Assembly (NCBI RefSeq): GCF_002291145.1
Contig: NZ_NTGE01000093.1
Location: 186,001 to 250,000, forward strand
Direction: 5' to 3'
Length of the DNA: 64,000 nt
From: Streptomyces sp. SA15
GTDB lineage: Bacteria; Actinomycetota; Actinomycetes; Streptomycetales; Streptomycetaceae
Below are positions 25,842 through 33,320 of the stretch, in pieces (within the stretch, counting starts at the first letter, position 1; the number at the start of each line of letters is the position of its first letter). The position numbers and the translations under genes were made by a program. A model generated the notes under the pieces. That model did no database searches, was not told where the DNA came from, and saw nothing but the letters and a program-made list of their open reading frames with translations.

Positions 25842-26591
25842 ATGACCTCCGCCGATCACCGCCCCGCGGCCTTCTTCGACGTCGACAACACCCTGACCCG
25901 CGGCACCGCGCTCTTCCGCTTCCTCGTCTACTGGTACGCGGCCCAGGGCAGGCCCCCGCACGACGCCGTACGGGAACGGCAGCGCCTGAAAGCCATGACC
26001 ACGGCCGGCGTCAGTCGGGAGGAGACCAACCGCGCCTACTTCCGGCTGCTGACCGGCGCCCCCGCCGCCGAGATCACCCGAGTCGCCGAGGCCTGGTTCC
26101 GCGCCGAGCTGGCCCGGGGCGGCTTCTTCCACGAACCCGTCCTGGAAGCGCTGCACACCCACCGCCGGGACGGCTACCAGGTCGTCCTGGTCTCCGGCTC
26201 ATTCCCCGCGGTGCTCCTGCCCGTTGTGGAACACATCGGTGCACATCACCTGTTGTGCACCGAGCCCGAGATCACCCCGGTCTCCCGCACCTACACCGGC
26301 CGGCTGGCCGACCGCCCCCACCAGCCGATGATCGGCAACGCCAAGTCGGAGGCCGTACGGGAACTGGCCGCCGCCCACTGCATAGACCTGGCCTCCTCCA
26401 TCGCCTACGGCGACCATGTCTCCGACGCCCCGCTGCTCTCCCTGACCGACCGCGCCGTGATCGTCGGTGACGACCCGGACCTGCGGCGCCTCGCCGCCCA
26501 CCATGGCTGGCACCGGCTGCCCAAGGCACCCCCTCCCCCCGCCGTACCGCTGCCCGAACCGAACCCCGCCCCGCCAGGAGCAATGCTGTGA
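25842..26591 (+). CDS. HAD-IB family phosphatase
   Basis: 249 residues. Motif I FFDVDNTL (D13 and D15), motif II VVLVSGS, the lysine of motif III in GNAKSEAV and motif IV YGDHVSDAPLL are all present, with the serine-phosphatase-like cap between I and II. The proline-rich tail is unusual but not conserved. In this locus a phosphatase would remove phosphate from a condensation intermediate, as proposed in gamma-butyrolactone synthesis. Its stop overlaps the start of the next gene (GTGA). Confidence 0.88.
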   Translation: MTSADHRPAAFFDVDNTLTRGTALFRFLVYWYAAQGRPPHDAVRERQRLKAMTTAGVSREETNRAYFRLLTGAPAAEITRVAEAWFRAELARGGFFHEPVLEALHTHRRDGYQVVLVSGSFPAVLLPVVEHIGAHHLLCTEPEITPVSRTYTGRLADRPHQPMIGNAKSEAVRELAAAHCIDLASSIAYGDHVSDAPLLSLTDRAVIVGDDPDLRRLAAHHGWHRLPKAPPPPAVPLPEPNPAPPGAML

Positions 26592-27187
26592 GGATCGCCG
26601 TCGTCGGCGCCTACGGAGCCGGCAAGACCACCCTGATCACCGCCGCCACGGCCCACACCGGGCTGCCCGCAGCCCACGGCACCCCGATGCGGGACCCCGC
26701 CGGCAGCCGGCCCAAGCCGCTGGAGGAGGCCACCGAGCCCGAACTGGTCCAACTCGTCGTGCGCCGCCACGCCGAGCGGCTCCTCGCCGAGGCCGCGCAC
26801 CCGGAGGGGTTCCTCTCCGACGGCTCCCTCCTGCACGAGTGGGTCTACGCCACGGTCCGGCTCGCAGTCGGCCTCCACCCCGGCACCGACCAGGGACCGC
26901 AGATCGTGATGGCAGACCCCGACAGCCCCTACCGCAGCGTGCTCGACCATCTGGGCCGTGAGTTCCTGCACCGCGCGCTCGCCTCGTACGACGTCTTCGT
27001 CCACCTCCCCGTCGAGTTCCCGCTCCACGACGACCCGCCGCCCATAGCCGAACACTTCCGCACCCTCTCAGACCGCCTCCTCCTGGACACCCTCCACACA
27101 GCGGGCGCCCCCGTCCACACAGCCACCGGCCCTCTCGAAAACCGCCTGGCCACCCTCCTCACCCTCACCCCCGCGTATGTTCCGTGA
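26588..27187 (+). CDS. P-loop NTPase/kinase-like protein, copy 2
   Basis: 199 residues from GTG 26588. Walker A GAYGAGKT (residues 7-14), HTGLPAAHGTPMRDPAG, EGFLSDGSLLHEWVYATVRLAVG and YDVFVHLPVEFPLHDDPPPIAEHFR repeat the blocks of the NTPase at 23393 in the same order. It lacks the C-terminal 30 residues of copy 1. The pair suggests either a heterodimer or two successive phosphorylation steps. It is the last gene of the operon; the gap to the convergent GntR gene is 122 bases. Confidence 0.72.
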   Translation: MRIAVVGAYGAGKTTLITAATAHTGLPAAHGTPMRDPAGSRPKPLEEATEPELVQLVVRRHAERLLAEAAHPEGFLSDGSLLHEWVYATVRLAVGLHPGTDQGPQIVMADPDSPYRSVLDHLGREFLHRALASYDVFVHLPVEFPLHDDPPPIAEHFRTLSDRLLLDTLHTAGAPVHTATGPLENRLATLLTLTPAYVP

Positions 27188-27309
27188 ACTCGAAATGCCC
27201 ATGGCTGGCAGATCCATAAGGCCATCGCACGAACCGACGCCCGCACGCGGGACAGCGAGCCGAGCGGACGGGATGCTGTACGCAGAGGTGAAACCGCCGT
27301 GACCGGTCG

Positions 27310-28011
27310 TCAGGTGCCGTTCGGCTGGCGGGCGCTGTTCGTGGCTGCGTCAAGGCCCGCCATGAGTGCCAGTCGGCTCGCACGAACGTGATCACGCATC
27401 ACCCGCTCCGCACTGTGCCCGTCCTTGGCGATGATCAGTTCGAGGACGTGGTGGTGCTCGCGGTCGGACTGCAGGGCCCGGCCGGGTTGACTGAGCGATG
27501 TCGTCACCAGCCGGGAGTAGGCGAGCTGGTTCATGAGGATGCGGTAGTGCGCTTCCAGCTTGGCATTGTCGGCTCCGGTGATCAGCAGGTCGTGGAACTC
27601 CTCGACGAGCTCGGCGTAGCGGGCCTTGTCGTCGGCCGCGACGGCGGCGTCGGCCTCGACGAGGTTCTGCTCGAGGCGGTCGAGCTCGGGGACGCGGCCG
27701 CGCTGTGCCAGCAGCCTCGCCGCCGCGCCCTCCAGCAACTCCTTCATCTCGAACAGCTCGGTGATCTCACGACGTGAGGGTGCCGTCACGAAGGTCCCCA
27801 CGCGAGGCCGGATCTCGACGAGACCTTCGGTCTGCAACTGCTTGAGTGCCTCACGGACGGGTGTGCGGCTGACCCCGAAGGACTCTGCCAGCGCGATCTC
27901 GGACAGGCTGCCCCCTGCCGGGAGTTCACCGCTGATGATGCGGCGTCGCATCTCGGTGATCACGCGGCCCTGCGCGCTTCCGTTGTCGGCCGCCTGCTTG
28001 GCTTTGCTCAT
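27310..28011 (-). CDS. GntR-family regulator (FCD subfamily) of the catabolic operons
   Basis: 233 residues. The winged HTH reads VITEMRRRIISGELPAGGSLSEIALAESFGVSRTPVREALKQLQTEGLVEIRPRVGTFV, followed by the FCD helical effector domain with the metal-ligand type sequence VEEFHDLLITGA and HHHVLELIIAKDGHSAERVMRDHV. ATG 28011 is chosen because GGGGGAAGG precedes it. It is the last gene of a minus-strand operon with a betaine transporter. Repeats on the divergent promoter at 30756-30930 are its likely sites (inference). The effector is probably the substrate or an early product of the pathway. Confidence 0.9.
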   Translation of the reverse strand: MSKAKQAADNGSAQGRVITEMRRRIISGELPAGGSLSEIALAESFGVSRTPVREALKQLQTEGLVEIRPRVGTFVTAPSRREITELFEMKELLEGAAARLLAQRGRVPELDRLEQNLVEADAAVAADDKARYAELVEEFHDLLITGADNAKLEAHYRILMNQLAYSRLVTTSLSQPGRALQSDREHHHVLELIIAKDGHSAERVMRDHVRASRLALMAGLDAATNSARQPNGT

Positions 28012-28045
28012 CGGGCCTTCCCCCACATTGGTCTGTGCATGGCGT

Positions 28046-28582
28046 TCAACTTAGATCGGTGAGCGCACCGCCGTCGAAGAAGCCTCCGGCCCTGTAGATC
28101 ATCGGGGTCCGTTCGGTGACGGCCGCGTCGACGACCCGGCAGACGAAGATCGTGTGCGTGCTGGCCTGCAGTCGCTCACGGATCTCCACCTCCATCCTGG
28201 CGCTGCTCCGGTCGATCAGTGGGCTGCCGAACGGGCCGGGCTCCCAGTCGAGACCGCTGAACTTGTCGTCGGACTTGGCGGCGAAGCGTTTGACGACGTC
28301 CAACTGCTCGGTCGAGAGGATGTTGATCGCGAGATGGGTGGCCCGGAACAGGCACGCGTACGTCGACGACGTGCGCTGCACGCACACCATCACCGTCGGC
28401 GGGTCGAGCGAGATGCTGGCGAAAGCGTTCACCGCCAGCCCTTTGGGCCGGTCCCCGTCCATGGCGGTCACCACCGTCACCCCGGTGACGAACCGCCGGT
28501 TGACCTGCTTCATCACGTCCGTGTCGGGCTTCACGCGGACAGTGTCCATGGGTGCCTCCTCGGTGCGCGTCGTGCCGGTCAT
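28046..28582 (-). CDS. Flavin reductase, likely partner of the LLM monooxygenase (TgnB-like)
   Basis: 178 residues from ATG 28582, which overlaps the upstream stop (ATGA). An internal ATG at 28549 with a better GAGGAGG site would give 167 residues; conserved sequence starts after both. Family blocks: DVMKQVNRRFVTGVTVVTAMDGDRPKGLAVNAFASISLDPPTVMV, THLAINILSTEQLDVVKRFA, DDKFSGLDWEPG and THTIFVCRVVDA. It should supply reduced FMN to the LLM oxygenase encoded at 30976, the two-component arrangement of trigonelline ring cleavage. Confidence 0.87.
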   Translation of the reverse strand: MTGTTRTEEAPMDTVRVKPDTDVMKQVNRRFVTGVTVVTAMDGDRPKGLAVNAFASISLDPPTVMVCVQRTSSTYACLFRATHLAINILSTEQLDVVKRFAAKSDDKFSGLDWEPGPFGSPLIDRSSARMEVEIRERLQASTHTIFVCRVVDAAVTERTPMIYRAGGFFDGGALTDLS

Positions 28583-29007
28583 CGGTCCTCCCCGACGCTG
28601 ATGATGCCGATTGCGGCGAGCAGCGAACGAGGGTCCCAGGTGACGAACTCCTCGACCACCAGGTCGCCTTCGAAGCGTGCGAAGGTCGCTCCGTCGACCT
28701 CGACGGACCGATTGGTCGGCGGTACGCCGAGGAAGGAACCCTCGTGCCTGCCGGAGCTGTGCCAGCGCACCGCCATACGGTCGCCCTCCGCCACGATCTC
28801 GTCGATGGTCGTGACGAGATCGGGAAACGCGGAGCGGGCCGCGAGGATGGACGCCTTGAACTCGGTCAGTGACTGGCCCTCCTCCTTCGGAGAGCTCCGT
28901 CGGCGGTAGTCGGCGCTCAGCAGGCTGTCGAGCGCGTCGACCTCGCCACGGTCCCAGGCCGCGGCCCAGGTCTCGATGACCCGCCCTTTACGGACGTTGC
29001 TGGACAT
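28579..29007 (-). CDS. SnoaL-like/NTF2-fold protein
   Basis: 142 residues. VIETWAAAWDRGEVDALDSLLSADYRRRS, DLVTTIDEIVAEGDRMAVRWHSSGRHEGSFLGVPPTNRSVEVDGATFARFEGDLVVEEFVTWDP is the cone-shaped SnoaL fold. Such proteins act as isomerases, cyclases or hydrolases on small ring compounds. In this operon it may help process the unstable ring-opened product. The ATG follows AGGAGG with a 7-base gap, 54 bases after the transporter gene. Confidence 0.8.
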   Translation of the reverse strand: MSSNVRKGRVIETWAAAWDRGEVDALDSLLSADYRRRSSPKEEGQSLTEFKASILAARSAFPDLVTTIDEIVAEGDRMAVRWHSSGRHEGSFLGVPPTNRSVEVDGATFARFEGDLVVEEFVTWDPRSLLAAIGIISVGEDR

Positions 29008-29061
29008 ATCTTTTCCTCCTGGCTCTGCCTGTGCCGTGGACAGATCGGTTTCGGGTCTGTG

Positions 29062-30711
29062 TCAGTGGACCGAACTGGTGGTCGTCGGCGCGGCGTTGGC
29101 CTCTTCCTCACGCGTGCCGGAGCGGTCCTCCGGTGCGGGGTTCCGGCCGGCGAGGGCCTGCTCCGCCGCCCGGCGGTCGGAGGTCAGCTCCTTCCAGAAG
29201 GAGACCGCCAGACCGGCGATGATCACAAGGAACGGTGCCGAGGTGACGATCACCGTGTTCTGCAAGGCGTTCAGGCCACCGGCGAGCAACAGGGCGATCG
29301 CGGTGACGCCGGTCAGCACGCCCCACAGGACGAGGACCGAGCGCCGGGGATTGAGCGAACCGTCCGAGGTCATCATGGAGAGCACGTAGGTGTTCGCGTC
29401 CGCGCCCGAGATGAAGAACATCAGGACCAGCACGATGGCGATCGCTGATGTCACGCTCGCGAGCGGGAAGTTGTCGAGGGTCGCGAAGAACGCGCTGTTG
29501 ATGTCCGCGGCCGTCTGCTTGGCAATGGTGCCGCCCTCGAACATGTCGACATGGATGGCGGTGCCGCCGAACACGGTGAACCAGGTGAAGAACACGACCG
29601 TGGGGACCGCGAGTACGCCCGTGATGAAGCCACGGATGGTACGGCCACGGGAGATGCGGGCCAGGAAGACTCCGACGAAGGCCCCCCAGGACACCCACCA
29701 GGCCATCATGAAGTAGGTCCACCACTGCATCCATTCGAGGCCACCGAAGGCGGTGCCCTGCAGGCTCATCCGGAAGAAGTCGCTCGCCCAGGTGCCCACG
29801 GACTCGATGTACAGGTTGGCCAGGAACACCGTCGGACCGACGACCAGCATGAAGAGGAAGAGCACGATGGCCAGGATCGTGCTGCCCTGGCTCAGGAGCT
29901 TGATTCCCTTGCTGACACCGGTCACGGCCGACAGCGTGAAGACGGCGGTGACGAGGGAGATGATCAGAACCTGGCTGACGGAGTTGACGGGAACGCCGAA
30001 CAGCGTGCCGAGACCGTTGTTGACCTGCAGGGCACCGAGTCCCAGCGACGTCGTGGTGCCGAACAGTGTCGCGAACACCGCGAGGATGTCGATGGCCTTG
30101 CCGATGGGGCCGTTCACCCGCTCGCCGAGCAGCGGGTGGAAGAGCTGGCTGACCAGCGCGCGACGACCCTTGCGGAAGGTCGAGTAGGCGATACCGAGAC
30201 CGAACACAGCGAAGATCGCCCACGCGTGCAGTCCCCAGTCGAAGTAGGAGTACTGCATCGCCCGGACAGCGGCCTCGGGCGTGCCCGCCTTGGCCAGTCC
30301 GTGCGGTGGTGCGGCGAAGTGCGAGATGGGCTCGGCCACACCGTAGGAGACAAGTCCGATGCCCATGACCGCGCTCAGGATCATGGCGAACCAGGCGGGT
30401 GTGGAGAACTCGGGGCGGTCGTGGTCCTTGCCGAGCCGCATGTCGCCGGCCGGGCTGAAGGCCAGGAAGACGAGGAAGATCAGGATGGCCAGCGTCACCA
30501 CGAGGTAGGTCCAGCCGAAGGTTTCCGTCACCCAGTTCAGTGATGTGTTCGTCACCTTGGTGAGGTTGTCGGTGAACAGGATGGCCCAGACGACGAAGAG
30601 GGCCGAGATGCCGACCGATGTCCAGAAAACGGAGCCGAGCCGCCCCCTCTCGGAGCCGGGTGCGGTCGCGGGCTCCGGGGGTCCTGGCTGTTCCGTGGCG
30701 GGAGTGGACAT
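29062..30711 (-). CDS. BCCT-family betaine/carnitine/choline-type transporter
   Basis: 549 residues with 12 membrane helices and a short charged tail. The family signature is clear: MQWWTYFMMAWWVSWGAFVGVFLARISRGRTIRGFI, with YSYFDWGLHAWAIFAVFGLGIAYSTFRKG and FFISGADANTYVLSMM. BCCT carriers import quaternary ammonium zwitterions by sodium or proton symport. Trigonelline is itself a pyridine betaine, which fits the neighbouring ring-cleavage type genes; glycine betaine or carnitine are alternatives. ATG 30711 has AAGGAG upstream. First gene of the minus-strand operon. Confidence 0.92.
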   Translation of the reverse strand: MSTPATEQPGPPEPATAPGSERGRLGSVFWTSVGISALFVVWAILFTDNLTKVTNTSLNWVTETFGWTYLVVTLAILIFLVFLAFSPAGDMRLGKDHDRPEFSTPAWFAMILSAVMGIGLVSYGVAEPISHFAAPPHGLAKAGTPEAAVRAMQYSYFDWGLHAWAIFAVFGLGIAYSTFRKGRRALVSQLFHPLLGERVNGPIGKAIDILAVFATLFGTTTSLGLGALQVNNGLGTLFGVPVNSVSQVLIISLVTAVFTLSAVTGVSKGIKLLSQGSTILAIVLFLFMLVVGPTVFLANLYIESVGTWASDFFRMSLQGTAFGGLEWMQWWTYFMMAWWVSWGAFVGVFLARISRGRTIRGFITGVLAVPTVVFFTWFTVFGGTAIHVDMFEGGTIAKQTAADINSAFFATLDNFPLASVTSAIAIVLVLMFFISGADANTYVLSMMTSDGSLNPRRSVLVLWGVLTGVTAIALLLAGGLNALQNTVIVTSAPFLVIIAGLAVSFWKELTSDRRAAEQALAGRNPAPEDRSGTREEEANAAPTTTSSVH

Positions 30712-30770
30712 GGGCGCTCCTTGAAGGCTGTGTAGCAACAGTCAAGCCAAGGCTGCTTGTATGCCAGGGG

Positions 30771-30799
30771 ACGTTAAGCACGCCACAGAAGGCTGTCAA
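30771..30799 (-). promoter_or_regulatory. Predicted promoter of the transporter operon
   Basis: On the minus strand TTGACA (30794-30799) and TAACGT (30771-30776) are separated by exactly 17 bases, a good vegetative-sigma match for this genome. The transcript would start near 30764, inside the first operator repeat. Confidence 0.55.
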
Positions 30800-30856
30800 G
30801 CATGTGTGCTACCGACCGTGTTACATGGCGGTTGCGTGCGTTTCACGCCCGATCTG

Positions 30857-30886
30857 TTGACTCTGTCTCCAAGTGCCACCTACGGT
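30857..30886 (+). promoter_or_regulatory. Predicted promoter of the monooxygenase operon
   Basis: TTGACT (30857-30862) and TACGGT (30881-30886) are separated by 18 bases; transcription would start near 30893, inside the second operator repeat. Confidence 0.5.
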
Positions 30887-30975
30887 CTCTTGTATGCCAC
30901 AGCGCGATGCTGTGTGGTCTGGCATGCCAGCGTTTGGCCTGAAAGGGCCCTTCCTCGCCCGAAAGGAACACGCAG

Positions 30976-32145
30976 ATGCGCTTCTCGATCTTTCACGGGA
31001 CGGGTGCCCCGGGCCGTCTCGCCGACTACCACCAACTCATGGGCGAGGCACGGGAGTTCGCCGTCGCCGCCGACCGCGCGGGGTTCTGGTCCATCTGGTA
31101 CACGGAGCACCACTTCGGCCACGAGGGCCAGGAGCTCACTCCCAACCCGGTGCTCATGGGCGTCGACATCGCGGCCCGCACCTCCCGCATCCGGATCGGC
31201 CAGGCCGCGAGCATCGTCACCTTCTGGCACCCGCTGCGCCTCGCCGAGGACCTCGCGCTGCTCGACCAGTTGTCCGGCGGGAGGGTCGAGGTCGGTGTCG
31301 GGCGCGGTCTCTACGGCCGTGAGGCGCTGAACCTCAACCCCGTGGCCGACCCGCGCGACCAGCAGAAGAACAGGGCGCTCTTCCAGGAGACTCTGGAGGT
31401 GCTCAAGGCGGCGTGGACCGGTGAGTTCTTCTCCCACAAGGGCGACTTCTTCGAGTTCCCGGCTCCTGGCGTGAAGTGGAACCACCCGCTTTCGCCGCCG
31501 TCGCCCGACTTCATGACCGACGGTGTCATCTCCAAGATGATGGTGACGCCGCGCCCGCTGCAGCCGCAGCTTCCGCTGTGGCAGGTCATCGACACGCCCC
31601 CCTCCATCGAGTGGGCTGCCCGCAACGGCGTCAAGGGCATCTTCTGGCTTCCCCCGGTATCGGCACTCAAGGGCCGCTTCGAGCTCTACCGTGACGCGGC
31701 CAGTGAGGCCGCCGGCCGGGAGTTCGCACTCGGTGAGGGGATCGGACTCGTCCGCGACGTGTTCGTCGCCGACACCATGGAGGAGGCGCGTGCCGGCTTC
31801 GAGGAGGCCGTCATGAACACCTATCGGTGGGTCTGCCACTGGCGAGGGCTGTCGAACCTGATGGAGGACGGTGAGGAGCTCACCGACGCCCACGAGCTCA
31901 GCTACGACTTCCTGCACGGCCGCAACCAGCTCGTCGGCACCCCCGAGTACGTGGCGGAGAAGATCGCCGAACTCCGTGACGAGCTCAACGTGCGGGACCT
32001 GTTCCTCTGGACGACCCACCCCGGTCTCGAGCACCGCAAGGCGATGCGCAGCCTCGAACTGTTCAGCGAGAAGGTGATGCCGCGGTTCACCGGCTCGCAG
32101 GGCGCCGACGTCACCGACGCCGTCGCACCGGGTGCCCGGTCGTGA
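30976..32145 (+). CDS. LLM-class flavin-dependent monooxygenase, candidate TgnA-like ring-cleaving oxygenase
   Basis: 389 residues. MRFSIFHGTGAPGRLADYHQLMGEAREFAVAADRAGFWSIWYTEHHF, IRIGQAASIVTFWHPLRLAEDLALLDQLSGGRVEVGVGRGLYGREAL and VRDLFLWTTHPGLEHRKAMRSLELFSEKVMP are typical of long-chain LLM oxygenases. It heads a plus-strand operon of overlapping genes and is divergent from the operon with its probable flavin reductase. In trigonelline degradation an LLM/reductase pair opens the N-methylpyridine ring. The specific substrate here is inferred from context. GAAAGGA precedes the ATG. Confidence 0.85.
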   Translation: MRFSIFHGTGAPGRLADYHQLMGEAREFAVAADRAGFWSIWYTEHHFGHEGQELTPNPVLMGVDIAARTSRIRIGQAASIVTFWHPLRLAEDLALLDQLSGGRVEVGVGRGLYGREALNLNPVADPRDQQKNRALFQETLEVLKAAWTGEFFSHKGDFFEFPAPGVKWNHPLSPPSPDFMTDGVISKMMVTPRPLQPQLPLWQVIDTPPSIEWAARNGVKGIFWLPPVSALKGRFELYRDAASEAAGREFALGEGIGLVRDVFVADTMEEARAGFEEAVMNTYRWVCHWRGLSNLMEDGEELTDAHELSYDFLHGRNQLVGTPEYVAEKIAELRDELNVRDLFLWTTHPGLEHRKAMRSLELFSEKVMPRFTGSQGADVTDAVAPGARS

Positions 32146-32768
32146 GCGCGCACATCCGCCGGATCTGCACGGTTTTCGAGGATCTGGTGACCGAACTCGG
32201 CGCACCGGTGGCCGGCCCGGTACGCCGGGCGGCCGTGGCGGCCGTCATCGCCAACCCGTGGGCCGGTCGCGGTCTGGTCGACGATCTGAACGAAGAGGTC
32301 GTCAGGGTCGCGCCGGTACTGGCGCACGAGCTCACCTCGCGCCTCGTCGGCGCCCTGGGCGGGACGGGCCGGGTCGAGGCGTTCGGCAAGGCCGCGATCG
32401 TCGGCCTCGACGGTGAGACCGAGCACGCGGGTGCGCTGATCCACACGCCGTACTTCGGAAACCTCTTCAGGGAGATCACCGAGGGCAGTTCGGTGATCGT
32501 CTTCTCCGACGACCGGGCCGAGGCCGGGGCGTCGCTCACCGTGCCGATGTGGCACAAGGTCCACGCGGCGACGCGGTCCCACTACCAGACCATCGCCGTC
32601 CGCGTCCCCGACGCCCCCCGTGCCGACGAGATCGTCGTCATCGCCGCCGGGTCCTCCGGCGGGCGGCCGAACGCCCGGATCGGCGACCGCTCCGCCGACC
32701 CGCAGGTACGACTCGCGGACCACCCCCGTAGCCGCTACAAGACCGAGAACCTGGAGTCCGTGCGATGA
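32142..32768 (+). CDS. DUF1185 (amino acid synthesis family) protein, copy 1
   Basis: 208 residues from GTG 32142, overlapping the previous stop (GTGA). IRRICTVFEDLVTELGAPVAGPVRRAAVAAVIANPWAGRGLVDDL, EAFGKAAIVGLDGETEHAGALIHTPYFGNLFREI and KVHAATRSHYQTIAVRVPDAPRADEIVVI are typical of the DUF1185 family, whose biochemical role is unsettled. It shares its block order with the next gene, a paralogue. Tight coupling with the oxygenase implies a function in the same pathway, perhaps handling a reactive amide or lactone intermediate (guess). Confidence 0.8.
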   Translation: MSAHIRRICTVFEDLVTELGAPVAGPVRRAAVAAVIANPWAGRGLVDDLNEEVVRVAPVLAHELTSRLVGALGGTGRVEAFGKAAIVGLDGETEHAGALIHTPYFGNLFREITEGSSVIVFSDDRAEAGASLTVPMWHKVHAATRSHYQTIAVRVPDAPRADEIVVIAAGSSGGRPNARIGDRSADPQVRLADHPRSRYKTENLESVR

Positions 32769-33316
32769 ACGTCCGCAAGATCGTCACCTACGTCGACGAG
32801 GTCGTCACCGAGGGCGGCCGTCCCGTCAACCCGCCGGCCCGCAGCGCCGTGGTCGTCGCCGTCATCGAGAACCCCTGGGCGGGGGAGGGCTTCGTCGAGG
32901 ACCTCGCTCCCGGCATCGACGCCACCGCCTCCGACCTCGGCAAGCTGCTCGCACCACGGGTCGTCGAGGCGCTGGGCATCCCGGTGGAGGCCTACGGAAA
33001 GGCGGCCGTCGTCGGGCTCGACGGAGAGATCGAGCACGGCTCGGCCCTCATCCACACGCTCAAGTTCGGCGACCACTTCCGTAAGGCCGCCGAGGCGACC
33101 ACGCTGCTCCCCGCGGTCGAGAAGCGGGCCGGCGCGGGCACCGTGTTCGACATTCCGCTCAAGCACAAGACCGATGCCACGGTCCGCTCGCACCACCAGA
33201 CCATCGAGGTCCGCGTGGCCGACGCCCCCCATGCGGACGAGATCGTCATCGCCCTGGCGGCCGCCGGGCAGGGACGCCCGCAGGCACGCCTCGCGCCGTT
33301 GTCGACCGAGCAGTGA
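32765..33316 (+). CDS. DUF1185 protein, copy 2
   Basis: 183 residues from an ATG that overlaps the previous stop (ATGA). VRKIVTYVDEVVTEGGRPVNPPARSAVVVAVIENPWAGEGFVEDL, EAYGKAAVVGLDGEIEHGSALIHTLKFGDHFRKA and HKTDATVRSHHQTIEVRVADAPHADEIVIALA parallel copy 1 residue for residue in the conserved blocks (NPWAG, GKAAxVGLDGE, IHT). The pair probably forms a hetero-oligomer. It is shorter than copy 1, which has an extra C-terminal tail. Confidence 0.8.
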   Translation: MNVRKIVTYVDEVVTEGGRPVNPPARSAVVVAVIENPWAGEGFVEDLAPGIDATASDLGKLLAPRVVEALGIPVEAYGKAAVVGLDGEIEHGSALIHTLKFGDHFRKAAEATTLLPAVEKRAGAGTVFDIPLKHKTDATVRSHHQTIEVRVADAPHADEIVIALAAAGQGRPQARLAPLSTEQ

Positions 33317-33320
33317 CACC

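Larger units (their letters stand above)
30756..30930. promoter_or_regulatory. Repeated operator sites in the divergent promoter region
   Basis: The 11-mer CTTGTATGCCA occurs at 30756-30766 and again at 30889-30899. A related perfect palindrome CTGGCATGCCAG lies at 30919-30930. The first copy covers the predicted start point of the minus-strand promoter and the second that of the plus-strand promoter. A GntR/FCD dimer is the obvious binder (27310-28011); binding itself is inferred. Confidence 0.6.

Noticed and set aside
27188..27309. Minus-strand frame with SARCPACGRRF zinc-ribbon-like motif
   Set aside because: Runs into the GntR gene in another frame, no ribosome site, single CxxC pair only; treated as chance.
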